Shown piece after piece: positions 25,641 to 35,740 of a DNA stretch of 64,000 bases. Position numbers and translations under genes: made by a program. The stretch spans positions 52,010-116,009 of the forward strand of contig NZ_JBISEP010000008.1 of assembly GCF_044383835.1 (NCBI RefSeq), in the 5' to 3' direction. How positions within the stretch are numbered: the first letter of the stretch is position 1; the number at the start of each line of letters is the position of its first letter. The notes beneath the pieces are model-generated. The model ran no database searches, was not told the DNA's origin, and saw only the letters and a program-made list of their open reading frames with translations. The stretch is from Paraliobacillus sp044383835. GTDB taxonomy: Bacteria; Bacillota; Bacilli; Bacillales; Amphibacillaceae.

Positions 25641-27113
25641 TTAAAATACGCTAGCTGGATTGATCAGCGCACCGTTTTTATATACTTCAATGTGTAAGTG
25701 TACACCTGTTGAATTTCCTGTAGTGCCCATAACGCCAATTTTTGAACCTCTAGTTACTGTTTGTCCAGGTCTAACACTGATTGAAGATAAGTGTGCATAA
25801 ATTGTTTTGTACCCATTGTTATGGTTAATAACAATTTTATTTCCATATCCTCCGTTATCCCAACCTGCAGATACTACGGTACCATTATCAGCTGCTAAAA
25901 TTGCAGGGTTACTTGGACGCGCAATATCCATTCCTTTGTGCAAAGAACCCCAGCGAGATCCCATTTGACTGGAAACATATCCACCAATGGTTGGCCACGC
26001 AAAATCGCCCGATCCTCTAGAAGACATTACTTTTGTTCCTTTCACCACAATTTCTTTTACTGGCTCTTTTGTAATTTCTTCGGAAACAACTTCTTTATTG
26101 GTTACTTTACCGTTAACTAGTTCTAATGCATAATGTACTTCTTTTTTACCGTCTTGTCCTTCTTGCTCTACTTTTGAGTCACCTTTATACATATCGGATG
26201 ACTCCTTAACTTCTTTTTCATAAGCCATTTTCTCTTCAGCTTTTTCTTCCTTTTTCACAATAACATTTACAAAAGGAGCATACGCTGTGACGTTAAGTTC
26301 TTGTCCAATTTGCAAAACGACATCTTCCGATAGATCGGAGTTCAATTCTAACAATTTTGCTGTATCTATATCATATTGCCGAGCGATCGAACCAAGTACA
26401 TCGCCTTCTTCAACTTTATGCTTTTTATCTTCCAGAGTGCCTTTTTCAAGCAACTTAACACCTTGCTCTACTGTTAATACTTCTTTTTCTTCCACTTTTT
26501 TTGTTTGAACGGAAACTTCTTCTGATAAAGTTACGTCTAATATAGTAGAGTCACCTACGGATAATACAGGTTTCTGTTCAGTTGATTGCTCTTTATCCTC
26601 TACTTCTTTTTTATCTTTCTGTTCTTGTTTAAATTGATCTAATATCTTTTTATCAACATATTTTGCTTTATATTCATAAAGTGCTTGTTTGGCTGTTTCT
26701 TCATCCTTGTAATAGCCTGCTGTATTGCCACCAATTTGTAATTCATAAGCATTTACGTGGATGGCAATTTCATCTTCAATCGCGTCTAATGCTTTTTGAT
26801 TGTTTGATCTAAGGTTAAATGTGCGTTCTGAAACATAAGAAATCTCTTGTTTTACCGCATAAGAATAAGCATCGTTTGCCTTTTCCTTTTCTTCGATACG
26901 CTCATCTATGTAGGAAGTAATAATGTTTTTGTTATCAACTGATCCAATATGTTGTCCATCTAAATAGACATGATAGACTGTATCAAGTTCCTTTTCTGCA
27001 CTGACAACGTTTAGCGTTAACCCAACACCGAGTATTGTTGTAATAGCTGTCTTTTTCAATAGACTAAGCGATTTTGTTTCTTTACTACTTACTACTGCTT
27101 CATACTTAGGCAT
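25641..27113 (-). CDS. Secreted M23 peptidoglycan endopeptidase with LysM and G5 domains
   Basis: 490 residues from ATG 27113, chosen because AGGAGG stands 9 bases upstream (longer readings lack a site). Signal or anchor helix near residues 18-40. A central LysM domain (HKVEEGDVLGSIARQYDID ... IGQELNV) binds glycan, a G5 domain (about 330-400) follows, and the C-terminal M23 zinc peptidase has GSRWGSLHKGMDIA, IYAHLSSI and GVHLHIEV with the metal-binding His and Asp residues. Probably cuts peptide cross-links during growth. Its place next to walR and the WalR-like box upstream fit control by WalRK. Confidence 0.92.
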   Translation of the reverse strand: MPKYEAVVSSKETKSLSLLKKTAITTILGVGLTLNVVSAEKELDTVYHVYLDGQHIGSVDNKNIITSYIDERIEEKEKANDAYSYAVKQEISYVSERTFNLRSNNQKALDAIEDEIAIHVNAYELQIGGNTAGYYKDEETAKQALYEYKAKYVDKKILDQFKQEQKDKKEVEDKEQSTEQKPVLSVGDSTILDVTLSEEVSVQTKKVEEKEVLTVEQGVKLLEKGTLEDKKHKVEEGDVLGSIARQYDIDTAKLLELNSDLSEDVVLQIGQELNVTAYAPFVNVIVKKEEKAEEKMAYEKEVKESSDMYKGDSKVEQEGQDGKKEVHYALELVNGKVTNKEVVSEEITKEPVKEIVVKGTKVMSSRGSGDFAWPTIGGYVSSQMGSRWGSLHKGMDIARPSNPAILAADNGTVVSAGWDNGGYGNKIVINHNNGYKTIYAHLSSISVRPGQTVTRGSKIGVMGTTGNSTGVHLHIEVYKNGALINPASVF

Positions 27114-27217
27114 TTTCCTAGTCCTCCTACAACGAACTATTATTCCCGTTCTATTAATTTCAAACCTATTACAGGCTATCACATAGTAGATATGCTTTTA
27201 AACCCTTTTAAACAAAC

Positions 27218-27234
27218 TGTAATAAAACTGTATT
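27218..27234. promoter_or_regulatory. Possible WalR box upstream of the M23 gene
   Basis: TGTAAT, 5 bases, TGTATT: one base away from the WalR consensus TGTWAH-N5-TGTWAH. It lies about 105 bases before the peptidase ATG, on the strand opposite to the gene. A second element, CTGTAATGTTACAG with 6-base arms (27315-27328), lies further upstream. Confidence 0.45.
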
Positions 27235-27351
27235 ATCAATTCCAAAATTATACTAATTGTAACCCTTTTCTGTGATTTTCATCACGATAAAACATATGTT
27301 TTACCACAAATATCCTGTAATGTTACAGTGAAAAAGACAAAAGGATGCATA

Positions 27352-27385
27352 ACAAAAGACCTATTTTTCATCATAGGTCTTTTGT
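27352..27385 (-). terminator. Terminator of purA
   Basis: ACAAAAGACCTAT and ATAGGTCTTTTGT, 13-base arms, 19 bases beyond the purA stop. Confidence 0.85.
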
Positions 27386-27403
27386 AAAATTTTTTATATG
27401 AAA

Positions 27404-28690
27404 TTAACTATACACGCTTCTTACCTCGTTTGTTTGTGTTCGATCTGGACCAACAGAAAAGATCGATAGTGGTATTTGTGTCAGTTGAGAAATGCGTTCA
27501 ATATAATGACGTGCATTCTCTGGCAGCTCACTCAAACTTGTAACTCCAGTTATATCCTCATTCCACCCTGGTAACTCTTCATAAACTGGTTCGCAAGCTG
27601 CAAGGACTTTTAGACTGGCAGGAAATTCTTCCATAATTTTTCCGTTGTACTTATAAGCGACACAAATCTTTAATGTCTCGATACCTGTTAATACATCAAC
27701 TGAATTCAAGGATAGGTCGGTTATACCACTTACACGACGTGCATGACGAACGACGACACTATCAAACCAGCCAACACGGCGCGGGCGTCCAGTAGTGGTT
27801 CCATACTCCTTACCTACTTCACGAATTTGATCGCCAATTGCATCATTTAATTCAGTAGGGAATGGTCCATCACCAACACGTGTTGTATAAGCTTTAGAAA
27901 CACCTACAACATGATCAATTTTTGAAGGACCTACTCCAGAACCGATAGTAACACCACCTGCAATTGGGTTAGAGGATGTTACGAAAGGATAAGTTCCTTG
28001 ATCAATATCAAGCATGACACCTTGTGCACCTTCAAACAAAATACGACGACCTTGATCAAGTGCATCATTTAATACAACAGATGTATCTGTTACATACTTA
28101 GCTATTTCTTGCCCATATTCGTAATATTCCTCTAATATATCTTCTACTTTTAATTCTTCTGTTTCATATACTTTCGTAAATAGACGATTTTTTTCAGCTA
28201 GATTTTGTTCCAATTTTTCACGAAATACTTCTTTATCTAAAAGATCAGCAATTCGAATACCAGTTCTCGCTGCTTTATCCATGTATGCTGGTCCAATTCC
28301 TTTTTTGGTTGTGCCAATTTTATTAATCCCTTTATCTTCTTCTTGTAATAAATCTAGTTTAATATGGTAGGGCAAAATAACATGTGCACGATTGCTAACG
28401 CGAAGCTTATCTGTTTTGACACCTTTATCATGGAGATATTTTAATTCCTCAATCATTGCTTTTGGGTCAATCACCATCCCGTTACCTAATACACTTGTCT
28501 TTTCTTGAAAAAAGATACCGGATGGGATTAAATGTAGCTTGTACGTTTCTCCGTCAAATTTTATCGTATGACCAGCATTATTTCCGCCTTGATAACGTGC
28601 TACTACTTCTGCATTTTGCGATAAGAAGTCGGTAATTTTCCCTTTTCCTTCATCGCCCCATTGTGTTCCAACCACTACTACTGATGACAT
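27404..28690 (-). CDS. purA: Adenylosuccinate synthetase
   Basis: 428 residues from ATG 28690 (GGAGG eight bases upstream). Joins IMP and aspartate with GTP to adenylosuccinate, first committed step to AMP. The P-loop is VVGTQWGDEGKGKITDFL. Other signatures are QGGNNAGHTI, GIGPAYMDKAARTGIR and TTGRPRRVGWFD. Monocistronic with its own terminator. Two inverted PurR boxes at 28797-28842 show that it is repressed by PurR as in B. subtilis. Confidence 0.97.
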   Translation of the reverse strand: MSSVVVVGTQWGDEGKGKITDFLSQNAEVVARYQGGNNAGHTIKFDGETYKLHLIPSGIFFQEKTSVLGNGMVIDPKAMIEELKYLHDKGVKTDKLRVSNRAHVILPYHIKLDLLQEEDKGINKIGTTKKGIGPAYMDKAARTGIRIADLLDKEVFREKLEQNLAEKNRLFTKVYETEELKVEDILEEYYEYGQEIAKYVTDTSVVLNDALDQGRRILFEGAQGVMLDIDQGTYPFVTSSNPIAGGVTIGSGVGPSKIDHVVGVSKAYTTRVGDGPFPTELNDAIGDQIREVGKEYGTTTGRPRRVGWFDSVVVRHARRVSGITDLSLNSVDVLTGIETLKICVAYKYNGKIMEEFPASLKVLAACEPVYEELPGWNEDITGVTSLSELPENARHYIERISQLTQIPLSIFSVGPDRTQTNEVRSVYS

Positions 28691-28765
28691 ATTTATTACC
28701 TCCATTTATCTTACTTACTATCTACCATTTATTTTATACTTTTTTTCTGATGAAATACCCAAATA

Positions 28766-28842
28766 AGTGTACCAAGAGGAAGGTAGGTTGTCAATAAATA
28801 AGCGAACATTATTGTTGTTTTTATTTTTTTTGTTCGACTTTA
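28766..28842 (-). promoter_or_regulatory. PurR operator and promoter of purA
   Basis: Two inverted PurBox cores: AAGCGAACATT (core CGAAC at 28803-28807) and TTTGTTCGACTT (core GTTCG at 28832-28836), 24 bases apart, the same core spacing as I recall for the B. subtilis purE operator. Next to them on the minus strand are -35 TTGACA (28789-28794) and, 17 bases on, TACACT (28766-28771). The boxes lie upstream of the promoter. Confidence 0.75.
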
Positions 28843-28894
28843 GGGGCGTTTTGTTTGTTTTCTTCTTATACTAACTACATTTTTTACACAAAAA

Positions 28895-28924
28895 AATTCC
28901 ACCTCAAGTTTAACACTCGAAGTG
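28895..28924 (-). terminator. Terminator of dnaB
   Basis: TCCAC-CTCAAG/CTCGAAGTGGA hairpin followed by eight T's on the minus strand, overlapping the region just after the helicase stop. Confidence 0.85.
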
Positions 28925-28930
28925 GATATA

Positions 28931-30307
28931 TTATCCTCCTGCACCAACTGGAGGAATATCTTCCGCTTGATAACGATGATCTAGATCCACAAACTTATTG
29001 TATTCTTTTACAAAAGCTAATTCCACTGTTCCTACTGGTCCATTACGTTGTTTTGCTAAAATAATCTCAATAATGTTTTGCTTCTCAGATTCTTTATCAT
29101 AATAATCATCACGATATAAGAAACCTACAATATCGGCATCTTGCTCGATACTACCTGATTCACGTAAATCAGACATCATCGGCCGTTTATCTTGTCTTGA
29201 TTCCACTCCACGAGATAACTGAGATAGTGCAATTAGTGGAACGTTCAATTCCCTTGCAAGCCCTTTGAGAGAGCGAGAAATCTCTGACACTTCTTGTTGT
29301 CTATTTTCTCTAGAATTAGCGCTACCTTGAATCAATTGTAAATAATCAATTAAGATCATCCCTAATCCATGTTCCTGTTTTAAACGACGACATTTAGACC
29401 TTATTTCATTAACACGTATCCCTGGTGTATCATCAATAAAAATTCCAGCATTCGATAAACTCCCCATTGCCATTGTAAGCTTGCCCCAGTCTTCCGCTTC
29501 TAAATGGCCCGTTCTTAATCGTTGTGCATCAATATTACCTTCTGCACAAAGCATACGATTAACTAACTGTTCTGCCCCCATCTCCAAACTAAAAATCGCA
29601 ACATTTTCATCTGTTTTTATTGCTACATTTTGTGCAATGTTTAATGCAAATGCAGTCTTACCAACGGAAGGACGTGCGGCGACAATGATTAAGTCATTTC
29701 GCTGAAAACCAGATGTTATTTTATCTAAGTCACGGAAACCAGTTGGAATACCCGTTACTTCCGCATCATTTTGATGGAGCTGTTCAATATTATCAAATAC
29801 TTCGATTAGGACATCTTTAATGTTTTTAAAGGCGCTACTATTCTTACGGTTAGAAACTTCCAAAATATTCTTTTCCGCTTCACTTAATACTTCTTCTACA
29901 TCGTCCTCTTTAGAAAAACTTTCTGTGACAATATCTGTAGCGGTACGAATTAATCTCCGTAATAACGCCTTCTCCTCAACAATTTTTGTATAATATCCTA
30001 TGTTAGCGGCTGTTGGAACAGCGTTAGCTAGATCACTAAGAAAGGAAACACCACCAATATCATCTAACAACTTTGCATTAGACAAAGCCGTTGTTACCGT
30101 GACTAAATCAATCGGTTCTCCCTTATCAGATAGCTGCATCATGACTTGGAAAATACGTTGATGACTTGCACGATAAAAATCTGATGGTACTAATAATTCT
30201 GAAGCAGTCGACATCGCTTCTGGTTCTAAAAATATAGCACCTAATACAGCTTGCTCTGCCTCCATATTATGTGGCGGTGTCCGTTGTTCTTCCCAAGACT
30301 CACTCAC
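28931..30307 (-). CDS. dnaB: Replicative DNA helicase (DnaB family, called DnaC in B. subtilis)
   Basis: 458 residues. Hexameric 5'-3' helicase of the replication fork. N-terminal domain (16-120), linker, then the RecA-like ATPase with Walker A ARPSVGKTAFALN (211-223), NVAIFSLEMGAEQL and GMILIDYLQLIQG (Walker B), and the arginine finger region LSRGVESRQDKRPMMSDLRE. Starts at GTG 30307 with AGGGGG seven bases before. rplI lies 140 bases upstream. Confidence 0.97.
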   Translation of the reverse strand: MSESWEEQRTPPHNMEAEQAVLGAIFLEPEAMSTASELLVPSDFYRASHQRIFQVMMQLSDKGEPIDLVTVTTALSNAKLLDDIGGVSFLSDLANAVPTAANIGYYTKIVEEKALLRRLIRTATDIVTESFSKEDDVEEVLSEAEKNILEVSNRKNSSAFKNIKDVLIEVFDNIEQLHQNDAEVTGIPTGFRDLDKITSGFQRNDLIIVAARPSVGKTAFALNIAQNVAIKTDENVAIFSLEMGAEQLVNRMLCAEGNIDAQRLRTGHLEAEDWGKLTMAMGSLSNAGIFIDDTPGIRVNEIRSKCRRLKQEHGLGMILIDYLQLIQGSANSRENRQQEVSEISRSLKGLARELNVPLIALSQLSRGVESRQDKRPMMSDLRESGSIEQDADIVGFLYRDDYYDKESEKQNIIEIILAKQRNGPVGTVELAFVKEYNKFVDLDHRYQAEDIPPVGAGG

Positions 30308-30447
30308 ACGTATTCCCCCTTTACATACAACAAACCAGTAAGGAAAGTAGCGCAGCCCTTCCTGATCACTTTTTCCATAAATAAAATCAACCTATTAGAC
30401 GCTACTGCTGGTTATCATAACATGAATAAAAATAGTTTTTGACAGTT

Positions 30448-30894
30448 TTATGCCTCTTTTACATGGACTTTAATTGTCCCTGTCACATCGGGATGAATTT
30501 TTACAGGTACATTAGTATAACCGAGTGCACGAATTGGGCTAGCTAATTCAATTTTACGTTTATCCATTTTAATTTTATGTGTTTTTTTCAACTCTTCAGC
30601 AATTTGCTTACTTGTTATGGAGCCAAACAGTCGACCGTTTTCCCCTGATTTTGCTTTTAGTTCTACTTCCATATTTGCTAGCTTTTCTTTCAGTTTTTTT
30701 GCTTCTTCTACTTCCTCTTGTTCTAATTGTTGTTCTTTATTTTGTTTTGCTTCCAAGGCTTTCATGTTTCCTGGTGTCGCTTCAATTGCTAAATTATTTT
30801 TTAACAGATAGTTTCTTGCGTAACCATCAGAAACATTCTTTACTTCGCCTTTCTTCCCTTTTCCTTTTACATCTTTCTGAAATATCACTTTCAT
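30448..30894 (-). CDS. rplI: 50S ribosomal protein L9
   Basis: 148 residues, standard length. N-terminal rRNA-binding domain starting MKVIFQKDVKGKGKKGEVKN, long connecting helix (about 45-80) and C-terminal domain. AAGGAGG precedes the ATG. It starts 3 bases after the gdpP stop, so the two are coupled. Confidence 0.97.
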   Translation of the reverse strand: MKVIFQKDVKGKGKKGEVKNVSDGYARNYLLKNNLAIEATPGNMKALEAKQNKEQQLEQEEVEEAKKLKEKLANMEVELKAKSGENGRLFGSITSKQIAEELKKTHKIKMDKRKIELASPIRALGYTNVPVKIHPDVTGTIKVHVKEA

Positions 30895-30897
30895 GAT

Positions 30898-32865
30898 CTA
30901 TTCTCCTCCTTCAAGATAATTATCAATAATTTCTTTTAATTGTTCATACGCGTCTTGTATGGATGCATTATCTAATTGCGTAGCTGCATTTGTTAAATGA
31001 CCGCCACCATTCATGCTTTCCATAATTAATTGCACATTAACATCCCCAAGCGAGCGTGCACTAATTCCGATCCGTCCATCTTCTCTTTCAGATATAACAA
31101 AAGAAGCACCTATTCCACTCATCGTCAGCAATGTATCTGCTGCTTGTGCAATAATGACCGGTCCAAATGTTTGCCCTCTATCACCAAGCGCAATTGCAAT
31201 GTTATCACGGTAAATCATTGTATTTTCTATTAAATGACTTCTTCTAATATAATTATCTAGATCTTCTTTCATAAAACGTTGCACTAAGATCGTATCTGCA
31301 CCTTTTGAGCGCAAGTAAGATGCTGCATCAAACGTTCGTGATCCGGTTCTGAGAGTAAAACTATTTGTGTCTACAATAATTCCTGCAAGCAGCGCAGTTG
31401 ATTCAAGTCGATTCAGCTTTAAAGTGCTTGGCTGATATTCTAACAACTCTGTTACTAGCTCTGCTGTTGAAGAAGCATACGGCTCCATATAAACAAGTGT
31501 TGGTCGTGCAATAAATTCTTCAGCTCGTCGGTGATGATCAATCACGATGACATGCTCTGTCTTGCTCAACAGCTTTTCTTCAACAACGAGAGAAGGTTTG
31601 TGTGTGTCTACAACAACAACCAATGTATTTTTAGTGATTAGATCGTTCGCTTCAACAGGAGATACAAAATTAGACCATAAATCTTCATCTTCTTTTATTT
31701 CTTCCATTAACCGTTGCACACCAATATCAATATCATCCTCATCAACCACAACAAAGCCATTTACACCGTTAGCCTGTGCGATTTTCGATATACCTATTGC
31801 TGCTCCAATAGCATCCATGTCCGGTGACTTATGCCCCATAATTAACACTTGGTCGCTTTCTTGAACAAGCTGTTTTAACGCATGGGAAATGACTCGTGCC
31901 CTTACTCTTGTTCGTTTCTCCATTGGATTTGTTTTTCCACCATAGAAACGAACCTTTCCTAATTCATCTTTTATTACTACTTGATCACCACCACGTCCTA
32001 ATGCTAAGTCAACACTTGATTGTGCTGATTCACCTAAGTCTGGTAATGAGGCACCACCGAAACCAATTCCTATACTTAAGGTCAGCGGTACGTTTTTATC
32101 TGATACTAATTCTCTTACTTTATCTAAAATTTCAAATTTAGAATGCTCTAACTCTTGTAAAATCGCTTGGTTCATCACCGCTAAAAAACGTTCTTGTGAG
32201 ATCCTTTTTAAATAAATCCCATATTCGTTTGACCACTCATTAAGAGTAGATGTGACATTTGAGTTGATTTGACTTCTTGAAGCATCATCCATTGCTTGCG
32301 TGATTTCCTCGTAATTGTCTAAGAAAATAATACCAAGTACGGTTTTTTCATTATGATATAAATTTTGAATTTCAGTTTGTTTTGTTCGATCGAAAAAGTA
32401 AAGCAATCGTTCTTCTCTTTTTACCATTACTTTAAATTCTATTTCACCTAAATGAATCCAAATATCTTCTTTTTCCTCTTTAATCATTGGTACTAAGTCT
32501 TCTGAAACTCGTTCAAGCGATTGACCTACAAACGTTTCATTTTCAGAAAACTTATTCATATATGGATTTGTCCATTCTATTTGATAGTCTTCGCTATACA
32601 AGACAATACCAATTGGCATTTCTAATAACGCTTCTTCTCCTACCTTTTTTACGCGGTAAGACAACGTAGATATATATTCCTCTGTTTCACTCAAAATATG
32701 CTTTTCTGATCGAACACTATAATACAAGGAAGCCACTAATATAACAGTCATTACAATTCCTAGTTTCCATTGAAAAAACCAAATAAATCCTAACAATAAA
32801 AACGACAAAGAATAGATAACCCATAAATGCACACTTAAGGTTGGCTTCTTAAATAAATCTGGCAT
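30898..32865 (-). CDS. gdpP: GdpP, cyclic-di-AMP phosphodiesterase
   Basis: 655 residues from ATG 32865 (TAGGAG 11 bases before; a GTG at 32901 lacks a site). Two N-terminal membrane helices, a PAS domain, a degenerate GGDEF domain and the DHH-DHHA1 phosphodiesterase with MGHKSPDMDAIGAA, VVDTHKPSLV, IDHHRRAEEF and GGGHLTNAAT as metal and substrate sites. Breaks c-di-AMP and so affects potassium and osmolyte control and wall stress resistance. Conserved neighbour of rplI and dnaB. Confidence 0.95.
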   Translation of the reverse strand: MPDLFKKPTLSVHLWVIYSLSFLLLGFIWFFQWKLGIVMTVILVASLYYSVRSEKHILSETEEYISTLSYRVKKVGEEALLEMPIGIVLYSEDYQIEWTNPYMNKFSENETFVGQSLERVSEDLVPMIKEEKEDIWIHLGEIEFKVMVKREERLLYFFDRTKQTEIQNLYHNEKTVLGIIFLDNYEEITQAMDDASRSQINSNVTSTLNEWSNEYGIYLKRISQERFLAVMNQAILQELEHSKFEILDKVRELVSDKNVPLTLSIGIGFGGASLPDLGESAQSSVDLALGRGGDQVVIKDELGKVRFYGGKTNPMEKRTRVRARVISHALKQLVQESDQVLIMGHKSPDMDAIGAAIGISKIAQANGVNGFVVVDEDDIDIGVQRLMEEIKEDEDLWSNFVSPVEANDLITKNTLVVVVDTHKPSLVVEEKLLSKTEHVIVIDHHRRAEEFIARPTLVYMEPYASSTAELVTELLEYQPSTLKLNRLESTALLAGIIVDTNSFTLRTGSRTFDAASYLRSKGADTILVQRFMKEDLDNYIRRSHLIENTMIYRDNIAIALGDRGQTFGPVIIAQAADTLLTMSGIGASFVISEREDGRIGISARSLGDVNVQLIMESMNGGGHLTNAATQLDNASIQDAYEQLKEIIDNYLEGGE

Positions 32866-32897
32866 CTTTTTTTCAGCTCCTACGCCCAGATCTGAGC

Positions 32898-33848
32898 TCA
32901 CTTTGTTTGTTTCATTCTTCCCCTTACACCAAAGCCTATATCAATTATACCTAAGATTCTTGTTAGATAAATACCGATTGGAAGAAAAATAATACATGAC
33001 AGAATAATTAATATAGGGTATGCAATAGATAGCCGTTTTTGATGACAATAAAATAATATAAAAGAAATGCCTTGTAAAGAAAATAACCCCCCAATTAAAT
33101 TAGTTGTATTTAAGACAACTGCCGCTAAGCTTCCTGTCTCCTCTATAGGGAACATTGCCAAGAGAATCGCTATTAAATAAATCCAAATGACACCTTTAGG
33201 AAATTGAAAGGTTCGGAATGCTGGAAAAGACAAGCGTTTTTTGTTTCGAAAAGAAATGATCTTATAGCTTGTCCACTGAATAATAAATGCTATCCCAATT
33301 GAAATGAGTACTAATATAGATGGGAAAAGGGTAATCATTTGATTCATCTGTTGCTTTATTAAGTCTAAATCGTCTTTCGCTAATTGAAATCCGGTTGTCT
33401 CTGTCATTGATTTCGTTATCTCTATTGATTCGTCAATAACTGATTGATATTGCTCAATTAAATCTACCTCTGAAAATACTTGAATCATTACAAAAATGAT
33501 TAGTAAACCGATTGTCACTCCTACCGACCCTAGTGCCCATGTTTCATAAGAATGTCGTTTTTGAAATATTGCATGCCCAATAAACGCACCAGCACTTATC
33601 GCTAATAATGTTAATGGTATTGCTCCTATAAACAGGAATAAGGATAAAATCACTGAAAAGCCAAGGACAATTCCACCCAATAAAAGTGTAGAACGGTAGC
33701 CATAACGTGAAGCATAAAGAACAAAAGGTACAGGTAGTACAAACAATGCTATTAATTCACTTCCTGGTATAAAAACAACTATAAGTAATAACAGGCCAAA
33801 AAGCGATCCCATCGTTAATCCTTCTTTTAATTTTTGTATATCATTCAT
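32898..33848 (-). CDS. yybS: YybS, DUF2232 membrane protein
   Basis: 316 residues from ATG 33848 (GAGGTG eight bases upstream). Eight or so membrane helices, no catalytic motif. Conserved first gene of the yybS-gdpP-rplI cluster. Function unknown, sometimes grouped with ECF-transporter-like S components. Ends close to the GTG/ATG region of gdpP, so co-transcribed. Confidence 0.9.
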   Translation of the reverse strand: MNDIQKLKEGLTMGSLFGLLLLIVVFIPGSELIALFVLPVPFVLYASRYGYRSTLLLGGIVLGFSVILSLFLFIGAIPLTLLAISAGAFIGHAIFQKRHSYETWALGSVGVTIGLLIIFVMIQVFSEVDLIEQYQSVIDESIEITKSMTETTGFQLAKDDLDLIKQQMNQMITLFPSILVLISIGIAFIIQWTSYKIISFRNKKRLSFPAFRTFQFPKGVIWIYLIAILLAMFPIEETGSLAAVVLNTTNLIGGLFSLQGISFILFYCHQKRLSIAYPILIILSCIIFLPIGIYLTRILGIIDIGFGVRGRMKQTK

Positions 33849-34034
33849 CACTTTCACACCTCTACTAATTGCTAGCTTAGAAAAAGCACAGCTACCATGT
33901 GCTGTGCCTAAGTACTAGCTTTTCTCTTTTTATATAATTGATTTGCTTTTTTTGCTTTAAAATCTATAACCTCAAGTATAAACCATACGGTGGAATGATG
34001 ACAAATAATATTTAGTTATGCAACGATCCAATGA

Positions 34035-34583
34035 TTAATCTGTTGATAATCGTGAATAAATATAATGGTCTTCGTATTTTCCGTTTATTTTAAGTTCATC
34101 ACGTAATGTACCTTCTCTAATAAATCTACAATTTTCTAAAACATGAATCGATCCTGTATTTCTTGGCATTACCCCTGCTTCAATACGATGAAATCCTGCT
34201 TCTTCAAAAGCAAATGTAACGGCCAATTGAACCGACTCAGTCATATAACCGTGTCCAGTATATCTATGATCAAGTGCATATCCAATCATACATTTATCTC
34301 CAACTTCACGTTCAACAAAGAAAAGGTTAATCGTTCCGACTAATTTATCTGCTTCTTTTATAAAAATACCAAAACCATATTCTCTATCCTCTGACCAATT
34401 TTTTTGCTTAGCTTCTATCATCTCTTCATGATTCTTTAATGTAAAAAATGACTCTTCTTGATCAACAGGAGAATATCGATTAAATATTTCTCTGTTCTCC
34501 TTATTGATTTCTAACAATGCAGCTGCATCTTCTTTTTGTAATTGACGAATGTATATCTTTTTTCCAATCCATTTGCTTTTCAA
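34035..34583 (-). CDS. RimJ/RimL-type GNAT acetyltransferase
   Basis: About 182 residues. Core blocks IGYALDHRYTGHGYMTESVQLAVTFAFEE (CoA binding), HRIEAGVMPRNTGSIHVLENCRFIREGTLRDEL and a DHYIYSRL end are typical of the ribosomal-protein alanine acetyltransferase group. The true substrate is unknown. A TTG start at 34583 (KSKWIGKKIYIRQL follows) is preferred because AAGGAG stands nine bases before it, and the in-frame GTG at 34607 has no site. Confidence 0.87.
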   Translation of the reverse strand: MKSKWIGKKIYIRQLQKEDAAALLEINKENREIFNRYSPVDQEESFFTLKNHEEMIEAKQKNWSEDREYGFGIFIKEADKLVGTINLFFVEREVGDKCMIGYALDHRYTGHGYMTESVQLAVTFAFEEAGFHRIEAGVMPRNTGSIHVLENCRFIREGTLRDELKINGKYEDHYIYSRLSTD

Positions 34584-34890
34584 TACCTTCCACTCCTTAC
34601 CTTGCACTTCTTTTCTATATTGTAATCGAACAAAAGTAACTTTGCCTCATTTTTTATGACATATTAATATTCCCTGTCATTTAAATTGCGCTGTGCTTCA
34701 TTTCATAATGTATTCCTTATCCAGTGAAGAGAATGGGACTAGATCTCTCATTTAGAGAATAGCTGAAAAAATGTAGTCAGCTATGTAACTGGTTTGCCTA
34801 TTCCTTATCAAACGAAAGCGTAAAGAAAATAGCAAAGAAGTAAAACTCCTGTTATGATAATGATAAAAATGGTGCAGAGGGAGTTAGAAC

Positions 34891-35673
34891 ATGATTAAAA
34901 CTATACTATTTGACCTGGATGATACATTACTATGGGATAAAAAGAGCGTAGAAACTGCTTTTCAAAAAACTTGTGCAGTAGCAGAAGAAGTACATGGATT
35001 AGATCCTATTAAATTAGAAGAAAGCGTCCGAGAAGCAGCAAGTGAACTATATGCATCTTACGAGACATATGCATTTACACAATTAATTGGAATCAATCCT
35101 TTTGAAGGTTTATGGGGGACTTTTGATGATGAAACAGACGATTTTAAGAAAATGTACGATATTATTCCTACTTATCGAAAAAAAGCTTGGGAACATGGTT
35201 TAACTAAGCTAGGAATAGCAGACGAAACCTTTGCAAATGATTTAGCAGAGCGGTTTATTAAAGAAAGAGTGAAGCACCCTTTTGTATATGAAGAAACCTA
35301 CACAACATTAGATGAATTGCATAAAAACTACCAGCTGATTTTATTAACAAATGGTGCACCTTCTTTACAAGAAAAAAAGCTGACTATAACACCTGAGCTA
35401 CGAGCCTATTTTGATCATATCATTATCTCAGGTGCATTCGGCAAAGGTAAACCAGATCCTGGAATTTTCGATCATGCTATTGAATTAGCAAAAGTAGAGA
35501 AAGAGGAAGCAATTATGGTCGGTGACAACTTAATGACAGATATATTAGGATCTAACCGCGCTGGTATTCGCAATGTTTGGATCAATAGAGTAAATAAAAA
35601 ACTCACTGATGTTAAACCAACCTATGAAATTAACCACCTTAATGAACTCATTCCTTTAATTGAAAAGCTGTAA
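34891..35673 (+). CDS. HAD-type phosphatase, YjjG/YfnB-like nucleotidase
   Basis: 260 residues. HAD motifs: I FDLDDTL with Asp8 (nucleophile) and Asp10, II LLTNGAPS, III Lys in GKGKPDPGIF, IV MVGDNLMTDI. Cap domain between 15 and 110. Closest known enzymes dephosphorylate pyrimidine nucleotides including damaged ones. Substrate here not proven. GAGGGAG precedes the ATG. Single gene with a terminator at 35700. Confidence 0.88.
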   Translation: MIKTILFDLDDTLLWDKKSVETAFQKTCAVAEEVHGLDPIKLEESVREAASELYASYETYAFTQLIGINPFEGLWGTFDDETDDFKKMYDIIPTYRKKAWEHGLTKLGIADETFANDLAERFIKERVKHPFVYEETYTTLDELHKNYQLILLTNGAPSLQEKKLTITPELRAYFDHIIISGAFGKGKPDPGIFDHAIELAKVEKEEAIMVGDNLMTDILGSNRAGIRNVWINRVNKKLTDVKPTYEINHLNELIPLIEKL

Positions 35674-35699
35674 TGCATTATGTCAATCAATTATTTCTT

Positions 35700-35727
35700 A
35701 AAGTTACCTGATTAAGGGTAACTTTTT
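35700..35727 (+). terminator. Terminator of the HAD phosphatase gene
   Basis: AAAGTTACC and GGTAACTTT arms with an 8-base loop, followed by TTT. Confidence 0.85.
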
Positions 35728-35740
35728 TATCTGAAATTTG

